NCBI GenBank assembly: GCA_002633025.1 | Contig: NMRB01002073.1 | Coordinates: 55,932 to 119,931 of the forward strand | Length of the DNA stretch: 64,000 bases | From: Notospermus geniculatus | Lineage: Eukaryota > Nemertea > Pilidiophora > Heteronemertea > Lineidae | Direction: 5' to 3' | Shown here: piece by piece, positions 19,676 through 31,600 of the stretch | Layout of the letters: each line of letters opens with the position of its first letter | Position numbering within the stretch: position 1 is the first letter of the stretch | Made by a program: the position numbers and the translations under genes | Notes under the pieces: model-generated | The model's database searches: none | Seen by the model: only the letters and a program-made list of their open reading frames with translations | What the model was told of the DNA's origin: nothing

Positions 19676-22600
19676 ATGGCTGAGGCGAGAAGTGCAGTTC
19701 TCGAGCCGAGGGTTCAGTATATTGAGGAAGGAAGAGAGCCTGGGAAAGACTTTATAAGGGCGCTCAGAAAAAATGTTCGAAGACGCTTTTTCAGGACTCG
19801 GTGAGGGCTTCTGCATGCATGCTGTACATTATGTACATGCTTTGTATACATNTTTATTCCTGTTGTTATTAGACCACACCAGCTGACTACAAAAAAAACC
19901 CGATACATTCTTTATTTAAAAACGACAGCTGGCGATGACAGGAATCAGTTGATTTCCAATATTCTACTATCAGCGATAAAGATGCGTAGCACATGGTGAT
20001 CAAAGTTCCGCCCAAAAATAGCAACACTCGTCTAAATTAGGTTACATTAGTTGTAAATTCCAGTCAGTCTTGCTCTCTGCACTTGATAACATCATTAATT
20101 CATGGGCAAAGTTCATCCAAAAATAGATGAAAACATGGCAGTTGGACTTCAGCCTCTCGTTGATAAATTCCACTGGTGATCTTTATGTATTTTTCCAGTG
20201 GGTCTAGTGGTTCACGTGGCAGACCTGGTGCCAACTCTTTTATGAGTGGCCCAGAAATTAGGACAAATCTCGGTGTCCCAGTTCCTGATAGATCAAATTC
20301 GAGTGTCTGTCCAACTTTTTCATCCCACTTAGGCCCCATAAAATTAATTAGTTGTTTATCATCCCCGCCCGCACCGAATTTTTGGCCCGCACCAATTTTT
20401 TTAAAATTTTTTTAAATTGCTTTTTAAAGCCCCACTGTATTGAATCTGAAAAACGCAAATCATCGCCGCGATTCTTGACGTCAGTGCACGACATCACGAC
20501 GTGTAAAATGTACTACGCTCTGTCTGAATACATTAGAGCCCTCCCTGCAGTTTTTTTAATGTGTGCTGAAAACTAGGCCTCGATTCTCTGAAATACGTAT
20601 CAGGCAAGCATTTTGGTGACCTTCACGAGGCTATGAAACCTCTGTTTGCATTCTCCTAACATTTTGAAAATATCGTAAAATTCAATACTGTGGGGCTTTA
20701 AGCTATGTTGAAGGTTGAAAACATCGTTTACCTGTTGACCAGGAGGACAGGCCGCCCTGGAACTGCCAGTGAACAGTGAATGATGGACATTTAACTGAGA
20801 ACTAGGCCTAAGACATTTGTGCCTTACGTTGCTGATGGACTTCTCAGCATCTACTAAAAGCTCCCCCGGAAATTGTCTTTTTGTTGCCAGTTCATGTGTT
20901 TTTCATTCATGTTAAAAATAAAAAATAAAAAAAAAATTGACCCTCCCTCACCTACTTTTTGAGAATCAACGGATGATAAACAACTAATTAATTTTATGGG
21001 GCCTTATTTTAGTCAATGGCAAGATGCCAAATGGTTCTTTACTTGTATAATTTGCAGGCCTACCCGTCTTAAACTTGAAATGGCCAGCAGAGTCTAGATA
21101 GAGTCTAGAAAACTGTTGTTGGCAAGCAAGGGCTATGGCATGTATGGGCTCAGAGCCAGAAGTTCATAAGCGAGTTTATGAACTTTTGGCCCAGCTCAGG
21201 GCCCTTATTCGTAAAACTACTTAAGTCTAAGTGTGACACTTGTCCTTTGTTCAACACAAAAGATAAGTATCACACTTTGACCAAAAATAAATAAGAGAGG
21301 ATCATTCTTCTTATCTATTTTTGCTTTGACTTACAATGTAAGTATGTTTATGAGTATGGATGGACCCAGGAGATGTATACCTAACCTAGCCTAGCCCTGC
21401 TCACTCAACTCCCACCCCAGCCAGACTCTGACATGTCTAAATTATAATCAGTTACAAACATCTCACTTAACTCTTGAGCAAGTGAATATTTCTCAGGAAC
21501 ATTTGCTTCCAACCCAGATGGAGGCAAATTTTCTATAAAAGGGGCTGTTCGTTTTCGTCAGTTGATGAATCTGAGCTATCCTTGAGAAAATGGAGAAAGC
21601 TATGAAGCTGCAAATTGCAGCGATTATTCTGTACAGCACAACAAATAATCCCTGCAATTTGCAAGTGCATAGCTTTTTCCGTTTTCCCAAGGATCACAAC
21701 TCAGATTCCTCAAGTGACGAAAACGAACAGCCCCTTTCAATATTTGGTTGGTTTATTAGTGGTAGGCCTAGATACAATGAATGTAGGAAAAAATCCCCCT
21801 GGAAAAAATCCACTTCTTGGTAAGGTAGGAAAAAATCCCCCCGGAAAAAATCCCCCTTTTGGTCAAGTAGGAAAAAATCCCCCTTTTTGGTAAAGTAGGA
21901 AAAAATCCCCCAGGAAAGTCTGTCTTATGTATATTTCACTGGTAGTGAAGTATAATACCTATGCGCTGGGCTTTGGTCGTCTATTTTATTGTTATAAGTN
22001 TCCTACTTTACCAAAAAGTGGATTTTTTCCGGGGGGATTTTTTCCAGGGGGATTTTTTCTGGGTGGATTTTTTCCAGGGGGATTTTTTCCGGGGGGATTT
22101 TTTCCGCGTACCAGATAGGCCTGGGTATATTGAACACGTTGAATCACATACATTGGAACCTCTCTATTAAGGATATCTGTGGAACTAACCAGTCCTTGAG
22201 AGGTGTCCTGTCTGCCAGCCACTATGGCAAAATGAATAGCAAATGACCAATTCAGGGGTGAACTTCGGTGTCCTTTGTAATGAGGTGTCATCCTTGGCAG
22301 AGGTGTCCACTAAGGGAGGTTCCAGAATATGCAGAGTATGCTGCATGCAGCCTTCTAATTCTATGGCATATACTGGTATAATCATATGCAATTAGTGAAT
22401 AACAAACACAAAGTGACTGATAAACATCATTGGCAACATCTGTGATGTGCTACATGTATCTCCGGGCCTCTACATAGAACCATCATTTCATCCAGGACTA
22501 TTTCTGCCACAGAATTAATGAGATAGGATCATTCCCTAGTTAACTTGACACAGGCCTATGTAATCTTAATCTAAATGCGTGACTACAGGCCTACGTGTAT

Positions 22601-25600
22601 GTGATCTTAACTTGGCTTCACCCTTTCACACTTATGCCAAGGCTAATTTGTCGAAACAAAAATACGTAGAAAAGTGCACATGAACCCTGTCACATAGGTA
22701 TTCATTGGAAAGCTCTCAGTGAGTACTTTCCAATGAATACCTATGTGACGGGGTTGTTGTATGATTTCAGGATTTGGCGGTCAGGGTTCGGGTTCGGTTG
22801 AAAGGGGTCAGCCCAATAGCATACCGCCCAGTTTCTATTTTCACCAGCAATGGTCGGACAAATATTTGACAACAACTAGACTTTTTTACTGAGTGACCAC
22901 ATTGTCGAAGGTGAGACGGGACAAAAGCAGTGTCGGACAAACAGAATGAAATTGACAAGTCCGACGTCATTCGACGGTTCGCTATTGAACAGAAATCATA
23001 TCTTTATTTATCTTTTTTCTTCAGAAATCTCATTCGAAATGGCATGTGGCCAACATCAATCTGGAATCTTGGCCTAACAGTCGGATTACTCTCTCTATGT
23101 CTGATAGGTGATTGGTCGTTTGTTCAGCCAATCAACAGACTGCTCTGGGCTCTAGCGGACTTTCTTCATATTCATCCTGGTACGTTGAAAAACTAAGCAA
23201 TGAAACGTTATTTTCCTTAGAATAGATAGGCCTAGCGCTATTTGACCCAATTCGGGGTGTTCAAAGCGCTTTGCAGTCTCAGTTCTTATTAAAGAGGAAG
23301 TTTTTAGCAGGCACTTAAACGATTTGACAGAAACAGAATTCCAGAAGGCGGCAGGAAGATTGTTCCGTAATGGGAGACTTTCCTGCCGTTAGAGGACACC
23401 ACAAGTTAGCGGTCCTAGAACGTCATGAAATTTGAAGTCATAGAGAAGAACTGCACGCCACAACATCATCCATAATGACGTTGAGGCCATGACTTGCGTC
23501 TCTGACGTCAAATTCTGTGACATTCTAGGACCGCTAAAAGGCGGCCTCTAACGGCAGGAAGGTCTCCCATTGAGGGGCTGCAATGAAGAAGGCCCAGAAC
23601 TTATTGTATCTGATGGCCTAACTTGGCTTGGCCTTGCGGGAATTGTCAAATTGGAATTGTCAAATTCTGATGTCTCAAGTGCTGCTGTAATGGTCAAACA
23701 CAACATTCTGTAGTACAGCAGGAGGAAACCGGTGTGCCCGGAGAAAACCTGCACTGTCAAAGAGAGGCACCCTTTCTTATTTCTATCACATGAAGAATGG
23801 GGTTGAACCTGGACCTCAACAGTGACAGGCACCGATGTTTCCGCTGCACCACTCTGACAGGCACCTGAATGCCTGTCCCGGATCATATGATGCTTTGCCG
23901 TCAACTTTGACTAATTTTCCCATTCATCTTTCCAGGTATACCATTCGCCATCCGCATAATTCTCGTCACGTTCTCTATGGGCTTTCTATTTTTTCTCGTC
24001 CTGCTTCACGTTCGACGCTACACTCTCAGGGTACTTCTGTCATATAGAGGATGGATGTGTAAGTCGCTTGCTAGTATATCAGATATTCCCGTTGAAGAGC
24101 CCTGATAGCCGAGTGGTTATCACGTCCGCTCAGCAAGCGGCAGGTCCTAGCCATTCTATCAAGATGGTATGAGGATCTAAATGTGACATACATAGTGAAT
24201 AAAATGCACTACTGTAAACCGTGAAATTTTCGCGGCGCGATTTTCGTACTTCACAAATTAGCGAAAGAATAAATTTCGTGATAATGGCCTTGGGCTTCAG
24301 AAATGTTTAAGACCCAGCAATTTTGCGCCATTTAAGTTCGTGTTTTGACCCCTCATCGTGAAATCGCGAAAATAAAACGCTTGCGAAAATTTCACGGTTT
24401 ACAGTATATGTCAACATTTGGCCCAAATTCATTGTTTCTCAGTTTCTGGCGCCACCTGTGATGCAGGTGTACTAACAGTATCCTACTAGCCTGCTGTTGC
24501 TAGGGTCCCTATAAGAAATCAAATTTCTTATCTTTAAGACGAGCTAATGTCAACATTGGGCCCAAATTCATTGTTTCTCAGTTGCTGGCGCCATCTGTGA
24601 TGCAGTTGGTGTACTAACAGTACCCTACTAGCCAGCGCCCTCTAGGGTCCCTTTAAGAAATCAAATTTCTTATCTTTAAGACGAGCCTCTTCGTACCCAG
24701 TCTTGGACAACGGTACTCTGGGGCCTGGTCGTGATGTTATGGCGTGGCTACAGCCCAATAACGTACAGCTACCAGCAGAGTTTACCCAGAATGCCTGTGC
24801 CGTCGTTAAAGTCATCGCTGACGGGATTTCTCGAGAGCATTGAGCCGTTGTATGATGAGGAGAAATTCAAGGAATTCAAGGATCAGGCTGAGGTAATAAA
24901 GATATTCGTTTCTTGGTGCTGGTTCCAACAAAACTCATTGGTGTGTCCTTAAGGATGGGTTTTCAAAAATACTGTTTAACAGAACCAACTTTAGGGCATT
25001 TTTTCTGAAAAAACCCATACAATTCTGCTATATCTTTGAAAAAGTTGTATTTCGTTTTCACTTTCAGGATTTTGAAAAAACTTTAGGGTTGAAATTGCAG
25101 AAAATTTTACAGTTGAAGTCATGGTGGGCCCAAAATTACGTCACGGACTGGTGGTAAGTTAGTCTGTCAGTCGGTATTTCATGAAAACACATCAAAATTG
25201 TGCATGATTCTGACATTTGAAAGAACTCCACGAGAGCCTTCCAATGAATGGCAATGTGACAGGATTTAAGGATTATTCAGTTCTTTTTGTAGGAATTAAA
25301 CAAACTTTTCCATGTTTTTCAGGGAAAAATATGTATATTTGATGGGCCGTAGTCCTATTTCGATCAATAGTAATTACTATGCACTTGATCAGAGTTACTG
25401 GACGCCGACGCCCCGACAGGTCTCACGGTAAGTATGTGACACTCCCTTTCAAAAGATTTGGAATTCGCTTTACGGAAATTAATGAATTCAGCCGTTATGG
25501 ACGTGATTGAGTACTAGTAGGTTAGTGAGAGAGTTTGGCGCACATGGTCAGTGGTGCAGTGGTGTGAGCATTAGACTTGTGTTTGAGAGGCCACGAGTTC

Positions 25601-28600
25601 GATTCTCGGTGAAATTGCCAATTTGTATTGTGAACTGGTCCGAGAGGATCAAGTGATGTGCTGAATGAGCTGCTCCTTGAGTTCCCCAGAAAGGTTTCTG
25701 GAGAGACTGGGGTAATAATGTGAAGTGCTTTGAGACTGTACAGTATTACAACTGGTCTGAAAGGATCAAGTGATGTGCTGAATGAGCTGCTCCTTGAGTT
25801 CCCCAGAAAGGTTTCTGGAGAGACTGGCATAATGCAACATCTTTAATACTAAGCTTCACCAAAAAAGCCCTGGGCCTAGTTAAAACCCTCATGGTATTAC
25901 AGTGTCTAAAATTGATAGCTAAAACCTGTTCACCCCTACACTGGCTATGATGTCGAATTGGGCCCCGTCTGCATTTTGCTGTCACCAAAACTCTAAATTC
26001 ATAGTCACATAATGATTTTCCAGAGCGGCCGGCGTCATCAACCAGTACCTCCAGTTTAAACGTCTCCTCGACCGAGAGGAAATCCCGCCACTGCTGATCA
26101 GAAACACGATCCCGCTATGCATGATCCAATACGAGCGCGCCTTCTCCACGACTCGTATACCCGGCGAAGATATAGACGAACTCGTTCACTATAGTTCAGC
26201 AATATCTAAGGTAAGCTTTAAGACTTGAAAAGCTACGAGTATAAAACTCGTAGTAGGGCTAATGCATTTTCTATTAATGTTGATAAGCTTGACAATGACG
26301 AAGAGCCTTCCAATGATCATACTGGCAGTGGGGATTGACCAGATGTATGGGAACACGCTAGAGGGCGTACAGCTACGACTCGTAGTTGGCAATATGAAAT
26401 AACTTGAAATAGGCCTGGTGGTCATGGCAATGGCGGATAAAATGATATTTTAGCCATGGCAGTCAACCTGTTAATCGTGGCTTTTTATTTCAGCATATCA
26501 TAGTAAAGGTGAACGGACTGCTGTATAAACTGGACATGTTTGACTCTCATGGTGCTCCGCTGGCCGTGCAGCATATCGAACATCAAATACAGTGGATACT
26601 AGACGATGCATTTAAAAAGGAAAGTAAGTTGTGTTTGACCGTTTTTTCCCGGCACTCTGGTTTCCTCCTGTTCTGCATTCATTCGTCCTATATTGTCAGA
26701 AGACCCAATAATGCTGTATTTGGTCCAAAGCTGTCAACTCATATTACTATATTTTTCAATTCGCACATGAATACACCTTGTAAGCCAGACTACTTTATGA
26801 CTACTTTTCTTTCAGACGAGGCGGGGGAGGTAGAAAAGTCTCTGTGTGCACTCACTGGTCTCAACCGGACCGACTGGTTCCGTATTCGACAGAAACATTT
26901 CAGCTCAGGAATAAACAAGGAATCGATTGATGCAATTGACAAGGCCATCTTCTTTGTGAGTAGAAACGTTCGGCTCTGAGGGGTATTTGTATTTGATTTG
27001 ATTTTCCCGTCAAGGCTGAAGTCATACCGTATACGCAAATATTTTCGCGTGTAAAAATTCTCGCGAAAATCACAAAATCAAAATTTCGCCACGAATAAAA
27101 TTTCGCCACGAATATTAATACACGCATAAAAGTTTTCCCCAGCAATCCAGTCAGTTCCCTTCCCTGCCCTTGACCCGAACATTAATCCGCGCGAAACAGG
27201 AAAAAAAATTTCGATTCGTGATATATTATCCCGCGAAAATATTTGCATATATGGTAGCATTATTGGCCCTGGTAAGTATGGAAGAGGGCATCTCAAGCTA
27301 CTCATGTTCCTCACTTGGATGGGGTCTTTTACTTGCCCTTGCAGAGGTACAAGGCATCACAGCTTACTGTCCCATGCGACGGACGTGCAGAGTCAGGGAT
27401 GATTAATCCCATATGACCCAGGCTGGATTTGAACCCGGGACCTGCCGCTTGTTGAGTGTACGTGATAACCACTCAGCCATCAAGGCTCCTCACGGTAGTG
27501 CAGCGGGAAGATTGGTGCCCGTCACCACTGAGGTCCTGGATTTGATTCCCAGTCTTCGTGTGATAGAGACAGTGACTCTCTTTGACAGCATTGGATTCCC
27601 TGTCCGCATCAGCTGTCCCGCTACGAGTGTCAGTCGTCTAGTGCTCAACATCATCGTAATTAATAATTTTAAATCGTAATTTTTTTCAAGGTCACCTTGG
27701 ACGACAACACCATCAATGACATGAGCAGCCGTGGCAAATATCTCCTCCACGGAGACGGCACCACGTTCTGGTTCGACAAATCTCTCAATCTATGCTTCTT
27801 CAAAGATGGCCGCTATGGCATGAACGTCGAACACGCGTGGGGCGACGCGCCGGTCATGGCCCATATATCAGAATACGTCATGACGAACGAGTAAGTATGA
27901 CCTTTGACCTGACCTCTGTCAAATTTTACACCAAGATGGAAAACCTTGTTATAAAATTTGTGCCTCTCACCCCCCTGTCCCGACACCTTGTTTACTTTTG
28001 AATCCCATATTCAGCAGCATGGTGCCTCGGCACCATATTCCTCTAAACATTCCTCTCAAGTGTCACATTCGATTCCTTTTCTCACACCAACCTCTCCCCT
28101 CATTTTACAGAATAGAGCTTTTCAATGATATTTATACACAAGATGGCTACATACGTCCTACTAGGGACGAGAGAATGAGTAGGTTTTTATGTGTTGTTGT
28201 TTTTTTCACTTTTCTAAGGACTGAGGTGTTTTCGTCCGGGAAAATTACAATCTTTTTACAAAAAAAGCAACTTGTAGGACGATATTTCAGGTCATGCATG
28301 CCGTCAGTAGTACCACTAGTTGCTAAAAGGTGGCATGCATCGTCTGATCACGTATCGTCCTGTAGGTTGCCCAACTTAGCCTTCACATGGCACTAACTCC
28401 TCTTGTAATCAGTGGGGGAATGGTCAGTTGGAATGATAGCTCGTTCTTGTATTACAAAGTACACTGTAGTGTAGAGTAAAGCTGTTCCTTCAATCACCCA
28501 CATTCCCACCTGAAATCAGTGGGAAAAAGCTCAATTGAAGCAACAGCTGTTTCATGTACAACCAAGTACACTTAGTGTACAGACCAGCTATTACCCCAAT

Positions 28601-31600
28601 CAAACATCCTCCCCCTGTTCTCCAGTAGAGATACTGCAGCAAGGCTACAAATTTGTTGCAGTATTTTCCAATTTTTTTCTATTTTAAGAGAGTGGAACCT
28701 CTTTATTAAGGACACCCTCTGGATTATCAAACGCTGGCATTTATTGAGAGGTGTCCTGATTACAGAGGTCAAATGAATGGAATAAAGCAGTTTATAGATT
28801 GAAATTTGGTGTCCTTAATGCAGGGGTGTCCATTTGACAGCCTCATAAGGGAGGTGGCCTTGTTCGTTCCTTTTCAAATTTTTTAAAATTTTTGGTTCCA
28901 AATCTTTAGTGAATGTTATTTTCTGAATAGAAAGTGTTACCATGGTTACTACCAAAACAATGTGTTGGTCCAGTGCAGAGCCATTGATAGGTCCTTTCCT
29001 GGCAAAAAAGGGTCAAAATTGCCACCGTTTTATCTATCCCAGGCAAAAAAAGGTCAAAATTGCCACCATTTTATCTATCCCAGGCAAGAAAGGGTCAAAA
29101 CTGCCACCGTTTTATCTATCCCAGGCAAAAAAAGGGTCAAAATTGCCACCGTTTTATCTATCCCAGGCAAAAAAAGGTCAAAATTGCCACTGTTTTACCT
29201 ATCTCAGTCCTTTTAATATAAGCTGCTAGCTTTGACTAGTTCTTTTAAAGTGCATAGGGACATTTCTAACAACTGAGGTAGGATAGTGACAGCACAGACC
29301 ACAGATAAAACCTGCTGCATCTGACTCACAGCTTTATAAATTCAGGGTGCGTGCAAGGTCTTAAAAAGTCTTAAATTTGGCACTTTCATTTTCAAGGCCT
29401 TAAAAAGTCTTAAATTCAATAATTTCTGTGGGAAGGTCTTAAAAAGGTCTTAAATTTCATGTCAAGGCAGTTGTAAAAAAAATTTGGTGGGAAGTGCCGG
29501 GAAATCACATCTCCGGGCTTCTAAAAATCAAAATTTTTCGGGGGGAGGCCCCCCCAGACCCCCCATCTAAGTATCCACCTTCTTGCCCACGTTGATCCCC
29601 TATCATTTTTTCCTGGCGGAAACCCTGCCATGGATCTGTTCGGGTGCTTTGTTTAGAAGAAAGGAGGTCTTAAATTTTGCCGATACTTGGTCTTAAAAAG
29701 TCTTAAAAAGGTCTTAAATTTGGTGCTCCACAAGCTGCACGCACCCTGTAAATTGTACTCAACACGAACACAATGGTTTATAATGCCTTCACTGCCAGTA
29801 CCATTGTCATCAAAATGTACAGGTACTTTGATTCTGAAAAGTCAAGTAAACCATCACGTAGGTATTTAATATTTTCACTTGCAGTCATTGTTAGTTTGAT
29901 CATTACATACATGTATTTGTGTGGCGGTCTAGGAAAACCTGTCTGATGTCACTGAATGATCAACAAGGGCTGTCAGATTGCCTGTACATTGATCTGCTAC
30001 TGTTTACCTGTTACGTCGTACATTTCAGCTATTGAAATGTGCGGGTTCACCAAGGCCATTAACACTTTCCTCAAACGTGACATCTGACAAGTTTTCCTAG
30101 ACTGCCTCACATTTTCTCTCACTTGAAATGCCAAGATAAAGAAAGTCACGGCTGTTTTGTTGCCCACTTGGTGTTTCAAGGGTTTGATTGAACTTGGAGG
30201 GCTGGGAAGGGACTGAAAACTTTATGGGATAAACCAGTGCGAAGTGATCCCACAGTATTAACAGCCCAAGTACTGTACTCGTATTTTCACCCACTGACTT
30301 GACCTTATATTTACAACAGGGCTTTTATTTTTACAGTCAGTCATTTTAGGCCCATTTCATTTTGCCACACAATAGATCTGAGAAAAGACTGCTATTCAGA
30401 TAGGTGTCCCATGGATCACTCTGTGCTGAATTATCCCTTGGTTTCCAGCCCCTGTCGCCTGTTTAGGCTATCAGACTCACTGTTCTCTCTCTGGGCCTTG
30501 TTTTACTTCACTCCCCCCCCCCTCATTCAGGGCCTACCAGCCCAGACGAGTGCAGGGCCTCACAAATCACCAATGTATTTCTCTACTTGTTGCATGCTGA
30601 GGGTGAACTTAAAGGATGGAAGGGCTCATGGCTACACTTGCATGTACTGTCCGCACACAATAAATGGCTCTTCAATGAATCATTTGCACACCTGGTGATA
30701 GTTTTGTAATGGGTGACACTGAAGGATAGAAGAGCCCATGGATATGAATGGCTCTTCAATGAATTCTTTGCACTCCTGGTGATAAGTTTTGTTAGGGGTG
30801 GTCCCAAAGGAAGGAAGAGCTCCTTGCTACACTTACATGTACTGTCTACACATAACAAATAGCTCTTCCATGAATCGTTTGCACTCCTTGTTTTGTAGGG
30901 TGTTGGAAGAAGTTCGTTACACATCAGGTGGGTACGTGAAACCAGAGCCGACGCCTAAAGTTCACATGATGAGACAGCCATCGAGACTTCTGTGGGATAT
31001 TGATGAAGAATTATCGACCAAGATTCTGCAGGCAGTTTCTCTAAACCAAGAGGTTCGTAACAAAACCAACAAAGGTTCAGAGACCATTGAAGATTCAGAG
31101 CCCATAGAAAATTCAAGTACTGACAAAGGTTCAGTGACTAACAAAGGTTCAGTGACTAACAAAGGTTCAGAGGTCATTGAAGGTTCAGAACCCATAGAAA
31201 ATTCAAATACTGACAAAGGTTCAGTGACCAACAAAGGTTCAGAGACCATTGAAGGTTCAGAACCCATAGAAAATTCAAATACATGTACTGACAAAGGTTC
31301 GGTGACCAACAAAGGCTCAGAGCCCATAGAAGATTCAAATACTCACAAAGGTTCAGTGACCAACAAAGGTTCAGAGACCATTGAAGGTTCAGAGCCCATA
31401 GAAAATTCAAATACTGACAAAGGTTCAGTGACCAACAAAGGTTCAGAGATCAGCAATAGTCTGAGTACCGGTATTAAAGGTTCAGAACCAGACAAAGATT
31501 CTGATCCCGCCAAAGGATCTGAAGATATGAAACTGTAAAAGGTTCAGAGACAGTGAAAGGTTCAGAAACCGCCGAAAGTTCAGAGACACCAAAAACTCAC

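Noticed and set aside
20100-20339. 79-aa minus-strand ORF ([16 protein letters not shown])
   Set aside because: It looks protein-like, but I recognise no family, it lies in CPT1 intron 1 beside a transposon, and it has no partner exons. Left as unexplained.
21927-22291. ORFs reading GGFFPGG or PGKNPPGKN
   Set aside because: They translate the GGAAAAAATCCCCC minisatellite around an N base; no gene context.
28942-29229. ORFs with repeated [14 protein letters not shown]
   Set aside because: They translate the 43-bp intronic minisatellite of CPT1.
31053-31535. Constitutive CPT1 coding extension
   Set aside because: Splicing 31052 to 31726 restores the normal CPT1 sequence and length, so the repeat is treated as intron and reported as a finding only.
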